Source: Gemmatimonadota bacterium
GTDB lineage: Bacteria > Gemmatimonadota > Gemmatimonadetes > Longimicrobiales > Gaopeijiaceae
Assembly (NCBI GenBank): GCA_028873595.1
Contig: JAPPOV010000028.1
Coordinates: 1 to 64,000, forward strand
DNA: 64,000 bases
Direction: 5' to 3'
This document shows, in pieces, positions 35,962 through 44,325 of the stretch; positions within the stretch are counted from its first letter, which is position 1; every line of letters starts with the position of its first letter. The notes below the pieces were generated by a model, which searched no databases, was not told the origin of the DNA, and worked only from the letters and a program-made list of their open reading frames with translations. Position numbers and translations under genes: made by a program.

Positions 35962-37385
35962 GATCGATCTTTGTTATTCGGTGACGGGGTACGTGAACTA
36001 GGCGATACCCGGGGTATTGGTATTGGTGCGGGTGATGACGCATGCGCTCGCCTCGACGCTTCAGATGTCGGCACACCCAACCAGCCGAACGCAGCACGCA
36101 GGCCCCACAGCGTTCCAGCTACGATCAAGAACAGCACGACCCAGCGCAGAGCTGTCGCCCCCAGTCCACTCGTGACCGGAGGCATTGCAAGATTGTATTG
36201 GAGCAGTGCCCCACCTCGATCGAGCATCCAGTGCCAGCCGGTGTGTGCAAGAACTGCGGACAGCACGATCACTCCGGCGACCTCGGGCAGCCATCGGCCG
36301 AATGCGAGCCTCAGAATCGGGACGACCAGAGCGAGCACGAAGAGCTGGCCAAACTCCACTCCGATGTTGAACGACAAGAGCGAGGTCAGCAGATGGGCGC
36401 CTGCAAACTGAAGTGATTCGGACAGGGCGAACGAAAAGCCAAAGCCGTGGACGAGCCCGAAGCCGAAGGCGACGACCCACCGTTCGGCGACCTCGGAGCC
36501 CATGATGTTCTCGAACGCCATGAACACGATCGATAGCGCGATGAGCGTCTCGATCAACGGTGGAAACCAGAGCGCCTGTGGCGCCAGACCCATCGCTGCA
36601 GCGATGAGTGTGATCGAATGGGCAATGGTAAACGAGGTCACGATCGGAATCAGAGCCCAAAGACTGCGAACGGGGATCACCAGACAGAGAAGGAAGAGGA
36701 TGTGGTCGATCCCGTCGAGAATGTGATCGAAGCCGAACACCACGAAGCGCCACGCTGCCTGGTGCCATCGAGGATCGAGACGCACCACGCCGGGATCCCC
36801 CGAGTACTGGAACGCCCGCTCGGCACCTCCCGCTGGAAGGAAGCGGAGAACCGTGATGGTGCTTAGCCCGAGGTGGTTCAGCCCAGATGCGATCGAGAAG
36901 TCGGAGGAATCCGAGGTGATCGACCACTCCAGCAATACATCCACCATCGCCTGCCCCGGCGGGAGTTCGATGCCGTCCGGAAGCGGATCAGAGAGGACGT
37001 TTTCGTACGCCCGCTCCCAACTCCGGAACGCTCGATCGCCGGGGATCGCCACCCGAACCGCCGCCAGGGCCGCCCGCCCCAGGGACTCCCCGTTCTCGAG
37101 CATCGACACATAATCCCTGACCCAGACATCGGCCGCCTCGAGCACCATGTTCTCCGATTCGGAGATCTCCAGGTACCCGGGCTCGCGGGTCGCGAAGTTG
37201 TAGTCGCGCAATGAAGCAAGGGGAACACGCACAAGCATCCGCAGCGTTCCTCCTTCCGGCTTCACAAAGGCCTGTACGGTGACATCGGACGGGATCTCGT
37301 GAGCTTCTCCCGACCAGGTGGGCATGAGAAGAACGAGGGCAACTGCGATGGCCGCGATGCGGCGTGTGGGCTGTTGATCAATCAT
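35952..37385 (-). CDS. HupE/UreJ_2-family membrane protein
   Basis: 477 residues. Signal peptide about 1-29 and an extracytoplasmic N-terminal domain of about 170 residues, then seven or so helices with the HupE/UreJ_2 sequence FGFDHILDGIDHILFLLCLV, TSFTIAHSITLIAAA, GFGLVHGFGFS and FNIGVEFGQL. The His and Asp-rich helices are suited to divalent metal. Some HupE-like proteins carry nickel or cobalt; the two-domain type has no proven role. It opens the cluster with DUF59 (10-nt overlap) and the oxygenase genes, so a metal supply role for the diiron enzyme is possible but unproven. Confidence 0.82.
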   Translation of the reverse strand: MIDQQPTRRIAAIAVALVLLMPTWSGEAHEIPSDVTVQAFVKPEGGTLRMLVRVPLASLRDYNFATREPGYLEISESENMVLEAADVWVRDYVSMLENGESLGRAALAAVRVAIPGDRAFRSWERAYENVLSDPLPDGIELPPGQAMVDVLLEWSITSDSSDFSIASGLNHLGLSTITVLRFLPAGGAERAFQYSGDPGVVRLDPRWHQAAWRFVVFGFDHILDGIDHILFLLCLVIPVRSLWALIPIVTSFTIAHSITLIAAAMGLAPQALWFPPLIETLIALSIVFMAFENIMGSEVAERWVVAFGFGLVHGFGFSFALSESLQFAGAHLLTSLLSFNIGVEFGQLFVLALVVPILRLAFGRWLPEVAGVIVLSAVLAHTGWHWMLDRGGALLQYNLAMPPVTSGLGATALRWVVLFLIVAGTLWGLRAAFGWLGVPTSEASRRAHASSPAPIPIPRVSPSSRTPSPNNKDRSWP

Positions 37386-37601
37386 CGCGCGAAGCTATCG
37401 CGAGCCTCCGCTCCGACAAGTCGAGCCGGCATTGGACAAACCCACACATGAGAACCGTATTCGACGTCTCGAAACACACCGCACGGTACGGATTGCAACA
37501 ATTCCCTGTGGCAAGTAGCGTGATGAGGGGCCGAAACGTTGATTCGGCCACTGGGCGGGCCCAATGGACGTGGCTCGCTTCCCTCCACGAGGTAAGGAAA
37601 G

Positions 37602-38834
37602 ATGCAGAAGCGCGTTCTCCTGGGCGGTGCGGCCGTCGTCACCCTCATCGTCGCAGCTGCGTGCTCGTCCGAGGGCATGGGCGACCAGGCCATGAACACG
37701 GATTACGCGGCCGAGGGCATGGCTCCAATGTTCGAGGTCGATCCGTTCTGGCCCAAGCCGTTGCCGGATCACTGGCTCATGGGTGCCACGATCGGTGTCG
37801 ATGTGGACTCGCACGACAATATCTGGCTCGTGCACCGAAACACACCGGACCAGTTCGCGGCCAGAACCGAAATCGGGCTCGCGCAGGACCCACCGCTGAG
37901 CGAGTGCTGCCAGCCGGGGCCTCCTGTCCTCGCCTTCGACCAGGACGGAAACCTGATCCAGTCATGGGGTGGCCCCGGGACGGAAACGGGTGACTACGTT
38001 TGGCCTGGATCGAACCACGGTCTGACCGTCGACGCCATGGACAACGTCTGGATCGGTGGAAACGGCCGGACCGAAGCAGGCACCGACCGTCACATCCTGA
38101 AGTTTACCGCCGATGGTCAGTTCCTCGCGCAGTACGGTTCACCGGGGCAGGAGCTCGACAACACGAGCATGGATCACTTCGGGATGGTGGCGAAGGTCTT
38201 CGTCTCCGATGAAGACAACGAGGTCTACGTGGCCGACGGGTACGCGCACCAACGCGTGGTCGTGATCGATCAGTCGACGGGTGAGTTCAAGCGCATGTGG
38301 TCGGCGTATGGCAACGAGCCAACCAACGATCGCCCGACGCGCTACGAGCCCGGTGAGACGCCCCCGCAGCAGTTCCGTACTCCGGTGCACTGCGCCGAGA
38401 TGGCGAACGACGGGCTGGTCTACGTATGCGATCGTCCCTCGAATCGTATCTCGATCTTCCAGAAGGACGGGACGTTCGTCAGCGAGCACATCATCGCGCC
38501 GGCGACCCTCTCGCAGGGCTCCACGTGGGACCTCGACTTCTCACCCGACGAGGCGCAGACGTGGATGTACGTGGCCGATGGTCAGAACATGAAGGTCTAC
38601 GTCATCCGTCGTGAGACGATGGAGGTCGTCTACACCTTCGGCGACGGGGGACGCCAGCCAGGTCTCTTCTTTGCGGTCCACTCGATTGCGGTGGACTCCG
38701 AGGGCAACATCTACACGACAGAGACCTACGAGGGGACGCGTATCCAGAAGTTCAAATTCATGGGTATGGGTCCAGCACCGAGCGGTGACACCGGACCCGC
38801 ATGGCCCTCAGACCGGCGTCGTATCGGAAGCTGA
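37602..38834 (+). CDS. NHL-repeat propeller lipoprotein, peptidylglycine alpha-amidating lyase-like
   Basis: 410 residues, ATG 37602 with GAGGTAAGGAAAG directly before it. Signal peptide with lipobox VAAAC gives a lipoprotein. Six-bladed NHL/SMP-30-type repeats are seen in IGVDVDSHDNIWLVHR, NHGLTVDAMDNVWIGGNG, EVYVADGYAHQRVVVID, LVYVCDRPSNRISIF and HSIAVDSEGNIYTTETY. Many bacteria carry such lyase-like propellers without the monooxygenase partner needed for amidation. A metal-binding Tyr/His pattern is suggestive. A strong hairpin terminator (38865-38895) follows. Confidence 0.85.
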   Translation: MQKRVLLGGAAVVTLIVAAACSSEGMGDQAMNTDYAAEGMAPMFEVDPFWPKPLPDHWLMGATIGVDVDSHDNIWLVHRNTPDQFAARTEIGLAQDPPLSECCQPGPPVLAFDQDGNLIQSWGGPGTETGDYVWPGSNHGLTVDAMDNVWIGGNGRTEAGTDRHILKFTADGQFLAQYGSPGQELDNTSMDHFGMVAKVFVSDEDNEVYVADGYAHQRVVVIDQSTGEFKRMWSAYGNEPTNDRPTRYEPGETPPQQFRTPVHCAEMANDGLVYVCDRPSNRISIFQKDGTFVSEHIIAPATLSQGSTWDLDFSPDEAQTWMYVADGQNMKVYVIRRETMEVVYTFGDGGRQPGLFFAVHSIAVDSEGNIYTTETYEGTRIQKFKFMGMGPAPSGDTGPAWPSDRRRIGS

Positions 38835-38864
38835 TCGCGCTACTCCGACCGGCGTCAACAGAAG

Positions 38865-38895
38865 AGCGGCCCCGCCCGGTATGGGCGGGGCCGCT
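38865..38895. terminator. Hairpin terminator after the propeller gene
   Basis: 13-bp perfect GC-rich stem (38865-38877 with 38883-38895) and 5-nt loop, followed by TCGTATTCATG, only modestly T-rich. It ends the propeller gene and lies between convergent genes. Confidence 0.8.
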
Positions 38896-38965
38896 TCGTA
38901 TTCATGTCCCCACGGGTGACCGCCGCGGAGCGCGATCCGTTCGCTCCATCATCTCCAGGTGGCTG

Positions 38966-39385
38966 TTATCCCCAACCGATCTGCCGCATCGCCCAAACGT
39001 CGTTCCAGATCTTTGTCATGTGGCGGATCCCATCGCCGTCGAACTCCATCACGTAGACGTAATCGCTGTCTACTGTCTTCCCCGTAGCCGGGACCGGTCC
39101 GCCCTCCCCAGTGTGCGTAGCCTTGAAGACGGCATACGCGCTCACGTTCCCGCGCTCCTCATCGACCGCGAGCGACTTCAGGTCGTACGTTGCGTCGGGT
39201 AACGGGCCGGCAATCATTCCCTTCATCGCCTCGGTATAAACTTCGAGTCGGTCGATTTCGGCGAAGGTGTCGGCCTGCGCCGTGAACGTCGCGTCCGGGT
39301 GGCAGTACTTATGGCAGACCTCCCACCCTTTGCCGGACTCACACGCTTCGAGGAATTGTGCGGCGGTTTCCTTCATCGAACTCAT
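38966..39385 (-). CDS. NTF2-fold/SnoaL-like protein
   Basis: 139 residues from ATG 39385 with AGGAGGA just upstream. The cone-shaped NTF2 fold is shown by CHPDATFTAQADTFAEIDRLEVYTEAMKG and the closing SDYVYVMEFDGDGIRHMTKIWND. Such proteins are ester cyclases, isomerases or ligand binders; no catalytic pair is clear, so only a fold-level call is possible. Its 5' region holds a sigma-70-like promoter and a 20-bp palindrome (39438-39478). Soluble, cytoplasmic. Confidence 0.82.
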   Translation of the reverse strand: MSSMKETAAQFLEACESGKGWEVCHKYCHPDATFTAQADTFAEIDRLEVYTEAMKGMIAGPLPDATYDLKSLAVDEERGNVSAYAVFKATHTGEGGPVPATGKTVDSDYVYVMEFDGDGIRHMTKIWNDVWAMRQIGWG

Positions 39386-39796
39386 ACTTCCTCCTGTGCT
39401 TCCCTATCGAGGGGACTACCATATCGGACCAAGAAGACTTGTACGTCACGAAACCAGTTCAGGCAATCGATTGCCTGATTCGGCACCCGCATGGCGTGCC
39501 CTCATCCATGAGCCATCGTCTGTTGAGCATCGCACCACCCAGAAACGAACCATGTCCGCAGACCCTTGAGTGACGGCAGTTCGGGAGAACTCCATCTGCC
39601 TCGTGGTTCTGACCTCGCAGCGTGCGCCCTCGAAAAGGAACGGGCTGCGAATCGACATCGACGACACAACCGAAGGCCCCAAAGGTCCTGAATCATAGGG
39701 TGCGCACACGAGCCAGCACGCCCTGATTGTCGTATGATCGACTCGGAGCCGGGTCAACACAGTCGACCCAATGCCGACCTTCAGCCGGAGATTCGT
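39386..39796. other. Intergenic region between divergent genes
   Basis: 411 nt with no convincing gene; short frames lack ribosome sites and motifs. It holds the palindromic operator candidate and promoter for the NTF2-fold gene, plus the leader of the Tat PLP gene with GGAG at 39787-39790. Confidence 0.6.
39438..39478 (-). promoter_or_regulatory. Promoter of the NTF2-fold gene with a 20-bp palindrome
   Basis: 39459-39478 is a perfect palindrome, TCAGGCAATCGATTGCCTGA. Its half supplies TTGCCT (39466-39461, minus strand) as a -35; a 17-nt spacer and TACAAG (39443-39438) form the -10. A repressor bound there would block the promoter. Palindrome seen directly; regulation inferred. Confidence 0.6.
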
Positions 39797-41095
39797 ATGG
39801 CAAACTCGCCGAGGTGCGACTCGTTCGACCGACGAGCGTTCTTCCGCACTTCTGCGGCGGGCATCGCAGGCGCGTCCCTCATGGGAATGACCGCCTGCTC
39901 CGAAGAAACAGACGGCCCCGCCCCTGACCGCTCAGCCATCCTTCCCGACACGCCCGCCTCCCCTACCGACGAAGCCTGGGCCCCCGTCCGTGCCCACTTC
40001 ATTCTCGAGCGCGGCACGGCGTACATGAATAACGCAAGCCTCGGTATGCCGCCGGGTATCGTGGCCGAGGCGGTCGCCGACGGGTACAGAGCCATCTCCA
40101 CCGAGCCTCTGCATGGGAAACACGACCTGCAGGACCAGATCGCTCAGGTCGTTCTACCGACTCTGGCCCGGACGTTTGGTGCGGACGTCACGGAGATGTC
40201 TCTCACTCGAAATGCCACGGAGGCGCTTCACCTCCAGTCGCTCAGCTTGGCGCTCAGCCCCGGTGACGAAGTCCTTATCACCACCCAGGAACACCCCGCC
40301 GGACACAAGCCCTGGATGGTCCGCGCCACACGGCAAGGCATCACAGTCCGTGAGGTCTTCATCCCCAGTCCGCTGGTGTCGACCGAGGACGTGATCACCC
40401 GATTCGCGGCCGAAATCACAGAGCGCACCCGCGCGGTCGCCTTCTGCCACGTCACACGCGGCGGGCACCGGTATCCCGTGCGAGAGCTCTGCGCCTTCGC
40501 GCGGACCCGCGAGCTGGTCAGTCTAGTCGATGGAGCTCAGGCAGTCGGACAGTTCCCGATCGACCTCCACGATCTTGGATGTGACGCATACTCGGCTAGT
40601 ATGCACAAGTGGATGTTCGGGCCGGTCGGCACCGGCTTTCTCTACATCCGAGCCGGAGCGCGCGATCGGTTCATCCCCGAATTCGTGCCGGGTCCAGCGA
40701 CCACAGGGGCGGAATATGCTCCACCCGGCACTGCGGACTTCCCCGTCCGGGCAGCGTTGGCTACCTCACTCGCCTTCGTGGAGCGTATCGGCCTGGAGAA
40801 CGTCGAGGCTCGCTGCCGCTATCTGTCAGACTACTTGAAGGAGAGCCTGTCCGGGCTGGACGGCTGCACACTGCTGAGTGGTCCCCGGGAGCGCTCTGCC
40901 CCGGGGTCCACGATCTTCCACCTCGACGGGCTGAATGCACTGGAGTCGGTGCCACTCCTGGAAGAACTCGCTCGGACGCATATCGACGAACACCAGCGGG
41001 ACGGGCATGACGCGATTCGCGTTTCGACCCACGTGTACAACACGCGCACGGAAATCGATCGTCTGATGGAGGGACTGCACGCGGCTCGAAGCTGA
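39797..41095 (+). CDS. Tat-exported class V aminotransferase-fold protein
   Basis: 432 residues from ATG 39797, GGAG at 39787-39790. A twin-arginine signal (SFDRRAFFRTSAAGIAGASLMG) ends in MTAC, a lipobox, so the enzyme is likely exported and lipidated. The mature part is a fold-type I PLP enzyme near isopenicillin-N epimerase/cysteine desulfurase: SLVDGAQAVGQ holds the cofactor Asp and ASMHKWMFGPVGTGF the PLP Lys. PLP must be loaded before Tat export. It is unlike the cytosolic gene at 17438, which has no signal. Function and substrate unknown. Confidence 0.85.
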   Translation: MANSPRCDSFDRRAFFRTSAAGIAGASLMGMTACSEETDGPAPDRSAILPDTPASPTDEAWAPVRAHFILERGTAYMNNASLGMPPGIVAEAVADGYRAISTEPLHGKHDLQDQIAQVVLPTLARTFGADVTEMSLTRNATEALHLQSLSLALSPGDEVLITTQEHPAGHKPWMVRATRQGITVREVFIPSPLVSTEDVITRFAAEITERTRAVAFCHVTRGGHRYPVRELCAFARTRELVSLVDGAQAVGQFPIDLHDLGCDAYSASMHKWMFGPVGTGFLYIRAGARDRFIPEFVPGPATTGAEYAPPGTADFPVRAALATSLAFVERIGLENVEARCRYLSDYLKESLSGLDGCTLLSGPRERSAPGSTIFHLDGLNALESVPLLEELARTHIDEHQRDGHDAIRVSTHVYNTRTEIDRLMEGLHAARS

Positions 41096-41176
41096 GGCGA
41101 AACGGGTGACACACCTCGGGCACCCTCGATATACGATTCCTCATCCGTCAAAGGGAAACGAGAGCCTTCGTCCTCC

Positions 41177-41217
41177 CTCGGGTCGGCCAACGACGCACTG
41201 CGCTAGCGGCCGACCCG
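41177..41217. terminator. Possible hairpin terminator between convergent genes
   Basis: 11-bp perfect stem (41177-41187 with 41207-41217) and a 19-nt loop between the Tat PLP gene and the PP2C gene. No T tract. Position supports a terminator. Confidence 0.45.
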
Positions 41218-41281
41218 ATGGAGTCACAGGGACTCGAGATCACCTTCATGGACGACACTGTCCTGAGACTGTCGGGACGCC

Positions 41282-42178
41282 TCAAAAGACGAAGATCGCG
41301 AGAAGGACTCCGACCATCACCAGTACTGCGATCACAGGCCCAATCCTGACTTCCCGAGGTGTCGTCACTGCACCTGCGTAGGCTGAGGTCGCCACCACCC
41401 GCGCGTCGTCCTCTGCGGCAGACGCCACGAAGCCCGTGGGCATCGTGTCCTCGAGCGCCGCGCGAGGTAGCTCACCGTATTCCACGATGGCCACCGAGAT
41501 GTTGTCGTCCGAGCCATCACCGAACGCGGTGTTGACGAGCGCCTGAGCGGCTTCCCGCGGGCCACTCGACTGCACATAGATCCAGTACAGCGCGTCGTCG
41601 TCGAGCACCCTGTATAACCCGTCTGAACAGATCAGAAAGGCCGTGTGGTCCTCGACCGGAAACGGACCGAAGACGTCGACCTCGACGTCCTCCTCGGTCC
41701 CGATCGAGCGCGTAAGCGCGTCCCTGTAGCGAAGGGCCACCTCTTCGGCGATCGGCTGCCCACGTCGCGCTGCCTCCGCCGCGAACGAATGGTCGAGCGA
41801 GATCTGGCGGATGCCGTCCGCAGAAAGCACGTATCCACGGCTGTCTCCGACGTTGGCGATCGTATACTCACCGTCGTCGACCAGAGCCGCGATCATCGTC
41901 GTACCCATGCCCTTCTTCCCCGGCTCACGAGCTTTCTGCCAGACCCCGCTGTTCGCCTTCACGAAGGCCTCGTTCAGCGCATCGCCTTCTTCGAGCGAGG
42001 CAACCAACGTCTCGAGAGCGAGCGCACTCGCGACTTCGCCCGCTGCGTGCCCCCCAATACCGTCTGCGACTGCGACGAGGGTACGCCCGTCTGAGAGCTG
42101 CTGGGCGACGAGGGAATCCTCCTGGTATTCTCGTCTGCCAGCGATGGATTCGACCGCAAGCCGGGGCTCGTGCGCCAC
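41282..42178 (-). CDS. PP2C family Ser/Thr phosphatase with C-terminal membrane helix
   Basis: 298 residues from GTG 42178, preceded by GGAGGT at a good distance; an open upstream extension to 42304 lacks support. PP2C motifs: REYQEDS, ADGIGGHAAGE, GTTM, VGDSRGY, CSDGLYR and DDNIS, with the acidic metal residues in place. The final 25 residues form a membrane helix, so the catalytic domain faces the cytosol with a C-terminal anchor. PP2Cs usually reverse Ser/Thr kinases, but no kinase gene is within the window. Confidence 0.9.
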   Translation of the reverse strand: MAHEPRLAVESIAGRREYQEDSLVAQQLSDGRTLVAVADGIGGHAAGEVASALALETLVASLEEGDALNEAFVKANSGVWQKAREPGKKGMGTTMIAALVDDGEYTIANVGDSRGYVLSADGIRQISLDHSFAAEAARRGQPIAEEVALRYRDALTRSIGTEEDVEVDVFGPFPVEDHTAFLICSDGLYRVLDDDALYWIYVQSSGPREAAQALVNTAFGDGSDDNISVAIVEYGELPRAALEDTMPTGFVASAAEDDARVVATSAYAGAVTTPREVRIGPVIAVLVMVGVLLAIFVF

Positions 42179-42358
42179 GCGGTGACCTCCGAGGAGCTGC
42201 TGATGGGGTCCGTACAGATAGGTTTCGCCGCAGGAGGGAGCAAGCAGAATCGCGGCAACGGCACCGGGCCGATTTCCACATGGTGTCGACCGTGGAGCAC
42301 CCACCGTGTAGCTTCTCCAATTCAGCCCAAACGCAAATCGATGAATTCAGGAGTGCTC

Positions 42359-43003
42359 ATGCGACAAATATCGACCTTCTCTGCCCTCATCATGGGAGGT
42401 CTCGTTGTCGCCGCCTGCGGCGGCGGTGGAGACACCATGGAAGAAGGCTCAGCCGCCGCCAGCGATATGGATGTCGCAGCCGGTTCCGCGCTGGAGTGCT
42501 ACCTCGCTCGCGGCACGATGGCCGAGGCCCAGGAGCGCCCGAGCCCACTGCACTCCACGGATCTCAGTGTCGGAGGGAACGACGGCCTGCTGTGCTATGG
42601 AGCCCCGTCCGCCCGCGGACGCGAGATCATGGGAGGACTGCTCGTCTATGGGCAGCCCGAGCGTATCGGTGCGAACGAGGCGACCACCATCCATCTCGCC
42701 GGCCCAGCGAACATTGGCGGTGTCGAGGTCGGTGCCGGCAGCTACTCGCTCTATGCGATCCCGGGCCCCGACGAGTGGACCTTCTTCGTGAATTCGAACT
42801 CGGAGCGGTGGGGTATTCCGATTGACGAAACGGTGCGCTCCGACGACATCGGAACGTTCACTGTTCCTGTCGAAGTGATCGACGATTACGTCGAGACGCT
42901 CCAGTACCGGTTCGAGCCTTCGGACAACACCATGGGTGACGTCATTCTCGAGTGGGAGAACACGCGAGTGAAATTCCACATGCACCCGGGTGCTGGCACC
43001 TGA
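42359..43003 (+). CDS. DUF2911 lipoprotein
   Basis: 214 residues from ATG 42359 with AGGAG 6 nt upstream. Signal peptide and lipobox VAAC; a Gly-rich spacer follows. The DUF2911 core is recognisable in GANEATTIHLAGPANIGGVEV, AGSYSLYAIPGPDEWTFFVN and WGIPIDE. Family function is unknown; it is abundant in Bacteroidota and Gemmatimonadota-like genomes. Divergent from the PP2C gene and ended by a strong hairpin at 43031-43066. Confidence 0.82.
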   Translation: MRQISTFSALIMGGLVVAACGGGGDTMEEGSAAASDMDVAAGSALECYLARGTMAEAQERPSPLHSTDLSVGGNDGLLCYGAPSARGREIMGGLLVYGQPERIGANEATTIHLAGPANIGGVEVGAGSYSLYAIPGPDEWTFFVNSNSERWGIPIDETVRSDDIGTFTVPVEVIDDYVETLQYRFEPSDNTMGDVILEWENTRVKFHMHPGAGT

Positions 43004-43030
43004 TCACGGCGGAAACTCGGCGTTAGTTCC

Positions 43031-43066
43031 AGACGCCTCCCGAGCCAAGTGGCTCGGGAGGCGTCT
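43031..43066. terminator. Hairpin terminator after the DUF2911 gene
   Basis: 16-bp perfect stem (43031-43046 with 43051-43066) and a 4-nt loop, the strongest hairpin in this part. It separates the DUF2911 gene from convergent mscS. Confidence 0.85.
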
Positions 43067-43099
43067 CACGTTACCGACGTCCGTATCGATGACCCCGAG

Positions 43100-44170
43100 T
43101 CAGGGATCCCCGTCTGACCGCGCATCCCCACGTCCGCCCTTCATCACCACCGTTCGAACGGGGAACGGGATCTCGATGCCCTCCTGACCGAAGCGCCGAT
43201 GGAGACGCTTGATGAACTCGTGCCGTATCGGGCCCTGGCTTCTGAACTCACGTACCATCATGCGGATCTCGAAGTTGACGCTCGAGTCCGCGAAGGCATT
43301 GAACAGGAACACCGGCTCTTCCCCCGGGACCCCGCCTTTCAGATCCTCGAGGACCCCCCGCGCAACCTCGAGGGCAACATGCTCCACATGCTCGAGGTCG
43401 GATTCGTAGCTCACCCCGACGCCAACAGTCACCCAGAGCGCGGGATGTGGCAGGTTGTAATTCTTCACGCTGGCAGAGGCGAGCGACGAATTCGGGACGG
43501 AAACGAGATTGCCGTCGGGGAAGGTCTGGATCGTCGTGTTTCGCGCCCGAACGTCGGTCACCCAACCCTCCTCTCCGGAGCTGAGCTGCACGTAGTCTCG
43601 CGGCCGCACCTGCCGCGACAGGATGATCTGTACGCCGGCGAAGAGATTTCCGAGCGTGTCCTGCAACGCCAGCGCGACCGCCAGGCCACCGATGCCGAGG
43701 GCGGTGATCAGCGGAGTAATGTCGATCCCGAGGTTCTGCAGGATGATGAACAGCCCGAGAACCGCGACTGCGCCCTGAGCGAGGTTCACGACAAGCGACG
43801 GCGAAGCAACGGCCCCTTTCGACGACGCGGACACGGACTCCACAGCACCTTTCGCCAGGCGCATGCCCCCGATCGCCACAGAGCCGATCAACGTGATGAT
43901 GATCACGTCCGAGAGAATCGGAACTACCCACGCAGGTTCGTCTCCCAGCGTACCAGCCAGGTACACGCCCGCCGCGGAAAGCCAAACGGTCGGAAGCCAT
44001 CGGATCGAGGAAACCAGCAGATCGTCCCACGTGAACTGCGTCTTGAGGGCGAGCGCCTGGAGACGGGTCACCACGAGGCGCTCGATCAGATAGCCTAGGA
44101 CGAATCCGCCGAGGACGAAGACTGAGCGCTGAACCCAGCGAGACTGCAGGAGTTCGGTAATCTCGGGCAT
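43100..44170 (-). CDS. MscS-type mechanosensitive channel
   Basis: 356 residues with about four to five helices (VFVLGGFVLGYLI, ILSDVIIITLIGSVAI, AVAVLGLFIILQNLG) and the pore segment LGIGGLAVALALQDTLGNLFAGV, followed by the beta domain with RPRDYVQLSSGEEGWVTDVRARNT and a C-terminal alpha/beta part. This is the MscS family, opened by membrane tension on osmotic downshift. Single gene, convergent with DUF2911 and divergent from prfC, 155 nt between starts. Confidence 0.92.
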   Translation of the reverse strand: MPEITELLQSRWVQRSVFVLGGFVLGYLIERLVVTRLQALALKTQFTWDDLLVSSIRWLPTVWLSAAGVYLAGTLGDEPAWVVPILSDVIIITLIGSVAIGGMRLAKGAVESVSASSKGAVASPSLVVNLAQGAVAVLGLFIILQNLGIDITPLITALGIGGLAVALALQDTLGNLFAGVQIILSRQVRPRDYVQLSSGEEGWVTDVRARNTTIQTFPDGNLVSVPNSSLASASVKNYNLPHPALWVTVGVGVSYESDLEHVEHVALEVARGVLEDLKGGVPGEEPVFLFNAFADSSVNFEIRMMVREFRSQGPIRHEFIKRLHRRFGQEGIEIPFPVRTVVMKGGRGDARSDGDP

Positions 44171-44325
44171 AGTAGATCCGATGAGTGTTCAAGGCGGGGT
44201 GACGCGTTCCTGGAAACCGAGCATCTTACTCCCGTTCCGCGTTCCGCGCCGCTTCCGTGACTACGGCGCTCGCCCTCGAGACGAAGGACGCCGAGCCCCT
44301 CATTCTCACGACCTGAACGAGATCC

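Noticed and set aside
39446-39760. A 104-codon minus-strand frame in the gap before the Tat PLP gene
   Set aside because: No ribosome site or motif, and it covers the operator candidate.
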